Of a stretch of DNA of 10,219 nucleotides, positions 1-5,915 are shown in pieces. Where the stretch lies: NCBI GenBank assembly GCA_934481505.1, contig CAKSPP010000035.1:1-10219 (forward strand), in the 5' to 3' direction. Position 1 is the first letter of the stretch, and every line of letters starts with the position of its first letter. Position numbers and translations under genes: made by a program. The notes beneath the pieces were generated by a model, which saw nothing but the letters and a program-made list of their open reading frames with translations, searched no databases and had not been told where the DNA came from. The DNA is from an uncultured Eubacteriales bacterium. GTDB lineage: Bacteria; Bacillota; Clostridia; Oscillospirales; UBA644.

Positions 1-1139
1 GTCTCTATCTCATCGTAAATACGGTTTTTTTCGGTCAGCTCGTGCAGCTTTTTCCGTACGAGATAAGCCTCCTGCAATTTTTCTTTGTTGTTTTTTATTT
101 CGGTCTTGTTTTCGCTCAGCTTTGTGCGCAGTTCGATCAGCGGGCGCACATTATCCTGCCAAACGGCATATCCGCCGTTTATCGGCGCCGAAGAAATGCG
201 TATCCCGTTCGGACGGAGGATCTGAAGTCCCTCTTTCGGGCAAACCATATCTTCGCCTGCAGTCCGGGAACGGAGAACGATATCTCCGTTGAGGTCCGCA
301 ATACATGCCGCCAGCGTCGTTGCCTCGAACAGTTCGACATAGCCTGTATTGGACTGTATCATACGGCAGCGTATGCAACTTTCATAAATCGCCGCACATA
401 ACAGGCAAAACATTACATTCATATCGCCGAACAACCAGCGTACGGCAGGGATCCCCAACATATACAAAACCCCGTACAGAACCATTGTGCAGCCTATAAC
501 AAACGGTCTGATCTTCTTTTTGCCGCCGCCCGGGATTCGGCTTTTCTTCAAAAGACAGATAAGCGAAAAAAACATGCAGGCGACAATCCAGCCGAGGCAA
601 ATGAAATACAAAAAACCGTGGGAATAGGAATAATTGTCAGGCACGCCCGGAACTCCGCTGTCGAAAGCAAACATCTGCTGGTGCAGGTCGTTCGTAATGA
701 CCAGCAAAAAAAGCACAGCCGGAACAAGAGCCAAAGCGCCGATCTTTCCGGACAAACGGAATTTCTCCGACTTTCCGAGAGAAAGCGCAATATACACTCC
801 CAGTAGCGGGATAAAAAGCATCGGTAAATAGTAAAGATACCAAATGTACCGTGCCACCGTAAGGTCGGTGACGACTTCATATTTCAGAGTACGCAAAACG
901 AGCCACAGCAGCATCAGTGCCGCAGTCAGACGCAGGCAGTGCAGCGCCTGCTTCTGTATGATGCGACGGTCGAGGGAAAAACCCCACAGGGAAAACAGCA
1001 GCAAATATAGTACCGCACGGATATAACTCATCCAAGCACCGCCGATGTCGAGCATAGCCAGTATCCGGCAGGAATAGCCCGCTGCAATGATTGTAAAAAC
1101 CAGGATCATAGGGATTAGCTGTTTCGTATTCCGTTTCAT
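1..1139 (-). CDS. Sensor histidine kinase with N-terminal multi-helix membrane sensor (3' end outside window)
   Basis: The reading frame is open from ATG 1139-1137 to the left edge, giving 379 codons without a stop. Residues 1 to about 265 form seven or eight hydrophobic helices, with a YYLPMLFIPLLG segment near residue 115. This resembles the 7TM sensor module (HisKA_7TM type) that precedes histidine kinase cores. A soluble PAS-like stretch follows (IADLNGDIVLRS), then a charged coiled coil and EKNRIYDEIE at the edge, which looks like the start of the dimerisation or phosphoacceptor helix. The ATPase domain would lie outside, so the kinase call is inferred from the sensor and linker. The protein would act in the membrane, sensing a ligand and phosphorylating a response regulator. 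The start has only a weak GAGAG ribosome site. The gene lies 116 bases after the small HTH regulator and probably shares its promoter. Codon choice (frequent CTG, CGG, ATC) looks different from the genes to the right, which suggests separate ancestry. Confidence 0.75.
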   Translation of the reverse strand, partial: MKRNTKQLIPMILVFTIIAAGYSCRILAMLDIGGAWMSYIRAVLYLLLFSLWGFSLDRRIIQKQALHCLRLTAALMLLWLVLRTLKYEVVTDLTVARYIWYLYYLPMLFIPLLGVYIALSLGKSEKFRLSGKIGALALVPAVLFLLVITNDLHQQMFAFDSGVPGVPDNYSYSHGFLYFICLGWIVACMFFSLICLLKKSRIPGGGKKKIRPFVIGCTMVLYGVLYMLGIPAVRWLFGDMNVMFCLLCAAIYESCIRCRMIQSNTGYVELFEATTLAACIADLNGDIVLRSRTAGEDMVCPKEGLQILRPNGIRISSAPINGGYAVWQDNVRPLIELRTKLSENKTEIKNNKEKLQEAYLVRKKLHELTEKNRIYDEIE

Positions 1140-1255
1140 AGGGGAAATCTCTCGCTTTCTCTCATAGGCAAAGAATGTCCTTTGGCAGTTTTATTTGCTT
1201 CTCGGCAGGACGATTCCGAATGTGCATTTACCAAAGACAGTATACTAAAGCATTA

Positions 1256-1468
1256 TCAAATCTCACTGTCGGATGCGAATTCCATTATGTCATTCGGCGT
1301 ACAGTTCAATGCTTTGCAGATCTTACCCACGGTTTCAACCGTGATATTTTTATTCCTGGTCATTTTGGAAATGACATAGTTGCTGATGCCCGCAGCCTTT
1401 TCAAGGTCTTTCTTTTTCATATCCCTGTCTATCAGCAATTTCCGGAGCTTTTTATAGCTTATATCCAT
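1256..1468 (-). CDS. Small Cro/CI-type (HTH_26) transcriptional regulator
   Basis: This 70-residue protein is almost entirely a Cro/CI-like DNA-binding domain. Helices are visible at about residues 4-14 (YKKLRKLLIDR), 18-26 (KKKDLEKAA), 29-37 (SNYVISKMT), 43-52 (TVETVGKIC) and 57-63 (TPNDIME). The phrases LLIDRDMKKKDLEKAAGIS and ICKALNCTPNDIM are typical of the short HTH_26 regulators common in Firmicutes and their integrative elements, and the length is normal for that group. The ATG is preceded by a GAGG ribosome site about 9 bases upstream. It probably represses its own promoter, since a dyad lies at the expected transcription start, and it sits just upstream of the histidine kinase. Whether it controls the kinase or belongs to a decayed mobile element cannot be told here. 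Confidence 0.85.
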   Translation of the reverse strand: MDISYKKLRKLLIDRDMKKKDLEKAAGISNYVISKMTRNKNITVETVGKICKALNCTPNDIMEFASDSEI

Positions 1469-1510
1469 ACCGTCAGCCTCGATTCAAACAGGATCAACTC
1501 GCAAAATAGG

Positions 1511-1530
1511 AACAGTCGATCTTGGCTGTT
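1511..1530. promoter_or_regulatory. Dyad, candidate operator for the HTH regulator
   Basis: AACAG (1511-1515) and CTGTT (1526-1530) are inverted arms 10 bases apart. The arms extend to 6 of 7 matching positions (AACAGTC against GGCTGTT). The dyad covers roughly +1 to +20 of the promoter at 1537-1565, a classic position for autorepression by a Cro/CI-type protein. That it binds the 70-residue regulator is inference. Confidence 0.4.
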
Positions 1531-1536
1531 TAGAAT

Positions 1537-1565
1537 ATAATATCATATTTCTCGCAAAAACGCAA
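1537..1565 (-). promoter_or_regulatory. Promoter for the HTH regulator / histidine kinase unit
   Basis: On the minus strand a TTGCGT -35 box (1565-1560) is followed after exactly 17 bases by a TATTAT -10 box (1542-1537). Transcription would start near 1530, about 60 bases before the regulator's ATG. Confidence 0.65.
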
Positions 1566-1719
1566 CGGTTTATAAAGCGATGAATTTAATTCTTGTGTTT
1601 TTGTTACTTTCCACGGGGTAGGGAAATAAGGCATGACGATCGGGGACTCTTATTAGCCCCTCATTTGGGCTTCTGTTCAGATCGGTATGTAATATTGTTA
1701 TATACTAAAATAAGATTAT
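1566..1719. other. Gene-free stretch upstream of the HTH regulator promoter
   Basis: I see no gene here. A weak plus-strand promoter-like pair, TTCAGA (1676-1681) and an extended TG-T-TATATA -10 (1696-1704) with 17-base spacing, points straight at the hairpin beginning at 1720. If active, it would make only a very short RNA ending at that terminator. A stop-to-stop minus-strand frame of about 44 codons lacks any start codon. Confidence 0.3.
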
Positions 1720-1762
1720 GGCACAGCCTACGGAATTTTTCTCCGTAAGTTGTGCCTTTTTT
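1720..1762 (+). terminator. Strong orphan intrinsic terminator
   Basis: A 15-position stem (1720-1734 with 1742-1756, one mismatch and one G-U pair) closes a 7-base loop and is followed by six T residues (1757-1762). The T-run lies only on the plus-strand side, yet no plus-strand gene ends here. It is therefore either the end of a tiny RNA or a leftover from a lost gene or element. Confidence 0.65.
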
Positions 1763-1785
1763 CTCGATTATAAATCATTTATTCG

Positions 1786-1866
1786 TTAACAATTTTTGTT
1801 GTTCGGCAAGTTATAATCACCTTGTTGTGCATAACCACCGCCGAGATTTTCAAAAATTGTTTTCAT
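1786..1866 (-). pseudogene. N-terminal remnant of a TnpV-type transposon protein
   Basis: A 26-codon frame reads MKTIFENLGGGYAQQGDYNLPN and then four unrelated residues before a TAA. The pattern IFE-x-LGG-x-Y-x(4)-DY-x-LPN is the conserved start of TnpV proteins, small products of Tn4451-like and other Clostridia transposons that are normally over 100 residues long. Only the N-terminus remains. The 5' signals are intact: an AAGGAGG ribosome site 7 bases before the ATG and a TATAAT box at 1901-1896, with a poor -35. It could be transcribed and make a micropeptide, but a deletion scar is the simplest reading. The hairpin at 1720-1762 lies directly beyond its stop. The family assignment is from memory of TnpV sequences. 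Confidence 0.6.
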
Positions 1867-1962
1867 ATTAAGGCCTCCTTGTATTTGATGATTTAATTAT
1901 ACCGAATACAAAACGAAAAGACGAATGTGCGGATTATTGTTTGAATATGATGTCCGACTATC

Positions 1963-1981
1963 GGTAAAACTACATTTTACC
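1963..1981. repeat. 7-5-7 inverted repeat in the spacer before the membrane protein gene
   Basis: GGTAAAA (1963-1969) and TTTTACC (1975-1981) are perfect inverted arms around CTACA. No T-run follows, so it is not a terminator. It lies about 50 bases upstream of the -35 box at 2031 and could be a regulator site. The rest of 1902-2030 shows nothing I recognise. Confidence 0.3.
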
Positions 1982-2030
1982 AAATCCCTTTCAACGAACA
2001 GATTTTTCCGGTATTTTATCTCCCATGCTC

Positions 2031-2058
2031 TTGAAAAATTCAGGATTTATAGTATAAT
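2031..2058 (+). promoter_or_regulatory. Promoter for the two-helix membrane protein
   Basis: TTGAAA (2031-2036) and TATAAT (2053-2058) are 16 bases apart. The start of transcription should fall near 2064-2066, leaving a leader of only about 10-12 bases that begins inside the ribosome site GAGAGGTGG (2063-2071). Confidence 0.65.
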
Positions 2059-2075
2059 TGGTGAGAGGTGGAAAT

Positions 2076-2900
2076 ATGGAAGAAAAACAGGTAAGTTTTT
2101 ACAACAAATTACTGAACAGCAAAGCATTTTTAATTATACTTACGATTTTAGGGCTGGTTTTCGGGCTGATTTTCGTTCTTTTGCAGATAGCCAACATTCC
2201 GATAACGAGAGACATGGCGGAAACATATTCCGGAGTTTTTGAAAGATATGAATCTGCCGCAAGAAGCTGCGAAATAGTGTTTGCCGACGGCTCCGAGTTT
2301 AATGTTTATCCTTATACGACAGAAGACGAATTCACAAGCAAAATGGAGTCGCTTGAAAAAGGAACACCGCTTTCCATTTCGGTAAATCCGAACAACAGAT
2401 ATGTTATTGAGGTAAAAACCGAAAGCGAAACTTTGCTCGATTTTGAGAGTTCGCAGCAGGCTATTTTCGGATACGGAAAATGGTATATCGGTCTGGGCAT
2501 TTTTATTTTTGCCGGAATGGTATTTGTTTCGGTCATCGGCTTTATGAGGAAAAAGGCGTTGGTAAAAGAAGCCGAAAGGCAAAAAGAGCAGGACGCGAAA
2601 GTCGTTGTTGACGGGATAGACACTCCGGTTTTGCGAAACGCAGAATACGGACAAAAGGCGAAAATTTTTCTGCAAGAAAAGTTTGAGAATTATGATATAG
2701 TTTACCGACGGGTAAAAAGCGTAAACGAGCTTGTTATAAACGGGCGTGTTTACGACGAAAGAAAAGCCGTTTTCGAATTCGAACACAACCTGAAAGCGAC
2801 GGTCGGCGGACATGTTATCGAAGTGGGGCTTGACTCCAACAATTTCAGTTACATATTGTTTGACGGCGAGCTTATCGCGGAAGATAAAAGATTTATATAA
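2076..2900 (+). CDS. Two-helix membrane protein of unknown function
   Basis: The ATG at 2076, with AGAGGTGG just upstream, is preferred over an in-frame TTG at 2058 that overlaps the -10 box. The product is 274 residues. A membrane helix at about 17-38 is followed by an extracytoplasmic segment of about 95 residues, rich in beta-type pattern (YSGVFERYES, CEIVFADGSEFNVYPY), reminiscent of DUF3592-like proteins. A second helix lies at 137-158, then a charged Glu/Lys linker and a cytoplasmic domain from about 180. The end of that domain (INGRVYDERKAVFEFEHNLK, then GHVIEVGL and SYILFDGELIAED) resembles a module I associate with other Clostridia hypothetical proteins but cannot name. It is a single-gene unit with its own promoter and terminator, convergent with the operon to the right. 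No enzymatic motif is visible, and a sensory or envelope role would be a guess. Confidence 0.85.
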   Translation: MEEKQVSFYNKLLNSKAFLIILTILGLVFGLIFVLLQIANIPITRDMAETYSGVFERYESAARSCEIVFADGSEFNVYPYTTEDEFTSKMESLEKGTPLSISVNPNNRYVIEVKTESETLLDFESSQQAIFGYGKWYIGLGIFIFAGMVFVSVIGFMRKKALVKEAERQKEQDAKVVVDGIDTPVLRNAEYGQKAKIFLQEKFENYDIVYRRVKSVNELVINGRVYDERKAVFEFEHNLKATVGGHVIEVGLDSNNFSYILFDGELIAEDKRFI

Positions 2901-2901
2901 C

Positions 2902-2932
2902 AAAAAATCCTGCACGGTGTGCAGGATTTTTT
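2902..2932. terminator. Bidirectional terminator between convergent units
   Basis: TCCTGCAC (2908-2915) and GTGCAGGA (2919-2926) form a perfect 8-bp stem around GGT, flanked by A6 (2902-2907) and T6 (2927-2932). It serves the plus-strand gene ending at 2900 and the minus-strand operon ending at 2934. Confidence 0.9.
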
Positions 2933-2933
2933 A

Positions 2934-3575
2934 TTATCTTTTTGTTCCGAACAGAACCTTTTCGAAAAGCTCTTTCGTTTTTTCTTCGCCGAATTTCTTC
3001 ATGAATACGTCGGTCGACGGTCCTCCGTTTTTGAGAAGTCCCGAAACGTAGTATTCGGTCTTTTTCTGTTTTTCTTCGGCGTTAAAAGCCGTCTTTGCGT
3101 CGGACGCAAGGAACGCTTTCAGATATTCGATTGCCGCGGAGTCGAGTTCTGGCATATTTTTTGCCTTTTTCGAAATGCTTTGCGGCAGTTTTATGCTGTC
3201 GTACCAATGTTCTCCGGGATCTCTTTCGGGGAGAGCGGAAAACTTGTTTTTGGCTTTTTCCAAAGCCGAAGCGTCGAATGAACCCGCGACGGTATCATAA
3301 AGCTCGATAATAAGAGTATCGTTACCCATCGCAAGAATTCGGTCGTAGGAATAAAGCGGCAGATCCTTTTTATCGGGAACTATGATAAGGGTATCCATTT
3401 TCATAAGCCCGAAAAAGCCTTTCGCTTTCATTACAGAAACATGTCCGAGGCCTTCGGCACGATATGCCGAAACGCAGAATTTCATTCCCGAAACTTTCAT
3501 TTTCGAAAATTCGCCGACATCAAGGTCTGTAAGCGGATATTTTTTGTTTAACAGGTCGAGAAGAACGTCGGTCAT
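2934..3575 (-). CDS. Ferredoxin-dependent bilin reductase-like protein (PcyA/HY2 superfamily, putative)
   Basis: This 213-residue soluble protein is the last gene of the operon. Two blocks align by eye with ferredoxin-dependent bilin reductases. First, TLIIVPDKKDLPLYSYD (62-78) followed by strand NDTLIIELYDT matches the PcyA stretch containing DLPMFGCD. D78 falls on the catalytic Asp105 of PcyA, while the PcyA His88 position is a Thr here. Second, the C-terminus FMKKFGEEKTKELFEKVLFG (191-210) matches the family's closing pattern of FGEE/FGPE followed by a helix and LF. The length is slightly below the usual 230-250. Known members reduce linear tetrapyrroles with ferredoxin electrons, which an anaerobe would have. 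The start ATG overlaps the upstream stop (ATGA), so it is translationally coupled to the six-helix membrane protein. The substrate is unknown. A divergent member, or the same fold with another role, is possible, and the assignment rests on remembered alignments. Confidence 0.6.
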   Translation of the reverse strand: MTDVLLDLLNKKYPLTDLDVGEFSKMKVSGMKFCVSAYRAEGLGHVSVMKAKGFFGLMKMDTLIIVPDKKDLPLYSYDRILAMGNDTLIIELYDTVAGSFDASALEKAKNKFSALPERDPGEHWYDSIKLPQSISKKAKNMPELDSAAIEYLKAFLASDAKTAFNAEEKQKKTEYYVSGLLKNGGPSTDVFMKKFGEEKTKELFEKVLFGTKR

Positions 3576-4207
3576 ACTTCTTCACCGCCGTGAAGACGGA
3601 GTTTTTCAAATCCGCTTTTATGCAGAAGGATAGCTCCGATAAGCAAAGCACCCTGTCCTACGGTGTTTACCCCCTCGGCAATCCAGTTCATCATCGCACC
3701 GTCGAAATCGTGGGAAGAAAGATATCCCATTCCGAGAGAGCAGATAAAGGAAATTACAAAGAGAACCGAAAGCACGGGCTTTTTGACTTTCGCGGACATC
3801 ACGCAAAGACCCGCGTTCATAAGACCGAGACCTGCGACCATAAGTCCGACAAAGACAAAGGTTCCGCTGAAAAATGGCGGAGCGACGGCGGCAACGGCGT
3901 TTTTGCTCTGTTTATGACAGAGAAGAGCGAGCATGCCGATACCGGCAAGCATAAAACCAAGCGACTGCATCGGGAAGAAAACATCGCTCAACGCTTCGAA
4001 ATCGCAGACTTTGAGAGCGTAAAGCAGTTTATAGGTCGCCTTTAAGAAGCCCGCACAGATTACATCTATCGTTCCTGCGGCAAAGAGGGCGAAAGCTCCT
4101 TTGCTCATTTTATTATACATATCGCGGATAAGGATTATCGACGCCGCCGCAAAGAGGATTACGGGAACGTAATCGGCAAGCGACATAAGTACCGAAAATT
4201 CTTTCAT
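3572..4207 (-). CDS. Six-helix integral membrane protein of unknown function
   Basis: The 211-residue protein has about six hydrophobic segments, near residues 9-28, 36-56, 78-97, 113-135, 144-164 and 172-195, with a short polar C-terminus. I do not recognise the family. Features that may help identify it are DVFFPMQSLGFMLAGIGMLA (75-94), the two Gly-rich helices in the second half, and MNWIAEGVNTVGQG (173-186). An ATG with a CGGAGGAAAA ribosome site lies 18 bases after the DUF1295 gene. It sits between a membrane reductase-like gene and the bilin reductase-like gene, and its stop overlaps the next start by 4 bases. An anchor, electron-transfer or transport subunit for the same pathway is plausible. 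No haem-type His pair or cofactor motif is obvious. Confidence 0.85.
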   Translation of the reverse strand: MKEFSVLMSLADYVPVILFAAASIILIRDMYNKMSKGAFALFAAGTIDVICAGFLKATYKLLYALKVCDFEALSDVFFPMQSLGFMLAGIGMLALLCHKQSKNAVAAVAPPFFSGTFVFVGLMVAGLGLMNAGLCVMSAKVKKPVLSVLFVISFICSLGMGYLSSHDFDGAMMNWIAEGVNTVGQGALLIGAILLHKSGFEKLRLHGGEEV

Positions 4208-4225
4208 GATATTTTCCTCCGTTTT

Positions 4226-5035
4226 TTATTTCTTGTTCAAATGATAAATCGGGAGCAAGGGTATGATAATGGGCGTTTTGTCGGCATATGTATTATATTC
4301 TTCGTTGTCGCCGTAGCGTTTCATCTGGCGTTTTTCAAGACGCTGGGCACCGTTGAACATAATATAGACAATACAGATATAGGCGATTATAGCGGTTATC
4401 CACTGACCGACGGTCGCATAGGTCGAAATTCCGCTGACGAAAACTCCTGTCCAGAAAATAATCTCACCGAGATAATTCGGGCAGCGGACGATACGGTAAA
4501 GTCCTTTTGTCGCGACCATATCGGGACGAACTTTTTTCTGTGCTGATTTCTGCGAGTCGGCAACCGATTCGAGGATAATTCCGAAAACCGAAACAGCAAT
4601 TCCGATAAGAGGAAGAACGATGTCGGTGGAATTGTTGACTATTCTGAAAAGCATCGGGCTTACCTGGGCGACATACAAAACGGAAACCATGATCCAGATA
4701 GTGAAAAGCACGAAAACGGGCATTTTCTTTTCGCTCTTTTTATCGAGAGTGCTTTTGGCGACGTCGGTTTTGCGGTAGGAGGCGTTTTTCAGTTCTCTTG
4801 CAAGCAAAAATCCCGAAAGACGGGCACCGTAGGCAATAAACAGAACGAGCTGTAAAAGGACGATAAAGAGAGGAGTTGCGGTCGGATTTACGAGATACAT
4901 TACAAAAATCGCGATTCCGCCGCCGGCAACGGCAAAGCCGTAACCTATGGAAAGGAAGTAAACGAATTTATAGAATCCTACCGCACACATGACGGCACAG
5001 ACGCAGAATAAAATTCCGAGAAGACCCCAAGGCAT
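4226..5035 (-). CDS. DUF1295 / steroid 5-alpha-reductase-like membrane protein
   Basis: This 269-residue polytopic membrane protein has the landmarks of the DUF1295 family: YGARLSGFLLAREL (69-82), ILESVADSQKSAQKK (154-168), and the C-terminal signature GLYRIVRCPNYLGEIIFW (178-195) followed by SGI. Family relatives include the C-terminal domain of steroid 5-alpha reductases (NADPH-dependent reduction of a C=C bond in the membrane) and the related ICMT methyltransferase fold, so either reduction of a lipid-like substrate or methyl transfer is conceivable. NYLGE keeps the Glu shared with steroid reductases. The usual His before Pro in R-H-P-N-Y is Cys here (C185). The start codon lies one base after the SDR stop, with AAAGGGG as ribosome site inside the end of that gene, which means tight coupling. 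With the SDR and flavin protein next door, a reductase role is favoured. Confidence 0.8.
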   Translation of the reverse strand: MPWGLLGILFCVCAVMCAVGFYKFVYFLSIGYGFAVAGGGIAIFVMYLVNPTATPLFIVLLQLVLFIAYGARLSGFLLARELKNASYRKTDVAKSTLDKKSEKKMPVFVLFTIWIMVSVLYVAQVSPMLFRIVNNSTDIVLPLIGIAVSVFGIILESVADSQKSAQKKVRPDMVATKGLYRIVRCPNYLGEIIFWTGVFVSGISTYATVGQWITAIIAYICIVYIMFNGAQRLEKRQMKRYGDNEEYNTYADKTPIIIPLLPIYHLNKK

Positions 5036-5036
5036 A

Positions 5037-5903
5037 TCAGCAGTTCCCCTTTCCGAAGTAATCTTTTATGTATGCGGCAAAGCTTGCGTCACCCGTTTTT
5101 GTATCTCCGACAAGGTCGTGGCTCAAAGTCCATTTCGAGAAAAGGATGATATCGTGTTTGCCCGCCTTTTTGATTTTCGGGAGATTTGCCAGTATTCCGA
5201 AAAGCCAGATGGGAGCCCATTTGATTTTGAGGGGTTTTCCTGCGGCGTCAAAGCACATTTTCGCCATTTCTTCATAGGAATAGGATTCTTTTCCTCCGAC
5301 ATTGTAAACGGCGTTCGTATCGTTCATATGTTCAACGATAAACGCTGCGAAATCGGGACAGTCGACGACGTTTGCTTTAACCGTTCCGTAGCCTTTGAGA
5401 AGTTGCATTTCGCCCTTATCGACATAAGGTTTGAAGACCTTTGCGATATCGTAGAAATAGCCTGTCGGGCGGTAGATAACGTAGTCCATAGACTGTTTTT
5501 TGATTTCTTCTTCGACGAGGTATTTCGCGTGAAGCATCGGAACTTTTTCCGCACCCTTTTCGTCGCAGGAAATAACCGAAATGTAGTTAAATTTCTTGAC
5601 ATTCGCCTTTTTTGCCTCGGCGTAAAGGTTCATATTTCCTTTATAGTCGATATCGTAAGCGGTGAATTTTGTTGAAGCTCCGGTGAGTCCCATGGTGGTG
5701 ATAACGACATCTGCACCGTCGCAAAGCCCTTTTAAGGTTTCGGGGTTTGTCGCGTCTATTGCGACGAATTTATATTTTCCTTCGGTTCCCTCGACCTTCG
5801 TTTCTTTAAGGTCGGCGGCAACTACTTCATGGTCTGCGTTACAGAGGGCTTTCAGAATTTCTGCACCGAGATTTCCGAAAGCTCCGGCAAGTACTACTTT
5901 CAT
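5037..5903 (-). CDS. Atypical short-chain dehydrogenase/reductase, NmrA/divinyl-reductase-like
   Basis: The 288-residue protein opens with the Rossmann motif GAFGNLG (7-13). The second strand ends in Asp (VVAAD, D31), which usually favours NAD(H) over NADP(H). Further atypical-SDR signatures are GADVVITTMGLTG (63-75), NYISVISCDEKGA (106-118), HAKYLVEEEIK (125-135) in place of a classical YxxxK, and YRPTGYFYD (144-152). The segment GEMQLLKGYGTVKANVVDCPDFAAFI resembles the region of BciA-type divinyl (proto)chlorophyllide reductases and NDUFA9-like proteins where the substrate pocket closes. It is probably a cytoplasmic redox enzyme or a nucleotide-binding partner. An AAGGAG ribosome site precedes the ATG, 12 bases after the flavin gene. 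The family is secure but the substrate is not, since atypical SDRs are very diverse. Confidence 0.85.
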   Translation of the reverse strand: MKVVLAGAFGNLGAEILKALCNADHEVVAADLKETKVEGTEGKYKFVAIDATNPETLKGLCDGADVVITTMGLTGASTKFTAYDIDYKGNMNLYAEAKKANVKKFNYISVISCDEKGAEKVPMLHAKYLVEEEIKKQSMDYVIYRPTGYFYDIAKVFKPYVDKGEMQLLKGYGTVKANVVDCPDFAAFIVEHMNDTNAVYNVGGKESYSYEEMAKMCFDAAGKPLKIKWAPIWLFGILANLPKIKKAGKHDIILFSKWTLSHDLVGDTKTGDASFAAYIKDYFGKGNC

Positions 5904-5915
5904 AAATTTCTCTCC

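Noticed and set aside
1570..1710. Minus-strand stop-to-stop frame of about 44 codons upstream of the HTH regulator
   Set aside because: It has no start codon or ribosome site, matches nothing I recognise, and overlaps the regulator's -35 region.
2148..2915. 255-codon minus-strand open frame opposite the two-helix membrane protein gene
   Set aside because: It starts inside the plus-strand gene and runs through the shared terminator region. The plus-strand frame has a promoter, ribosome site and sensible membrane layout.
5319..5339. ATCGTT ... AACGAT inverted repeat inside the SDR gene
   Set aside because: It lies in coding sequence, has no promoter nearby, and differs from the TetR operator; it is probably chance.
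4989..5675. 228-codon plus-strand open frame opposite the SDR gene
   Set aside because: It covers the reverse of an obvious Rossmann protein; the product looks like random hydrophobic and Phe/Val-rich sequence.
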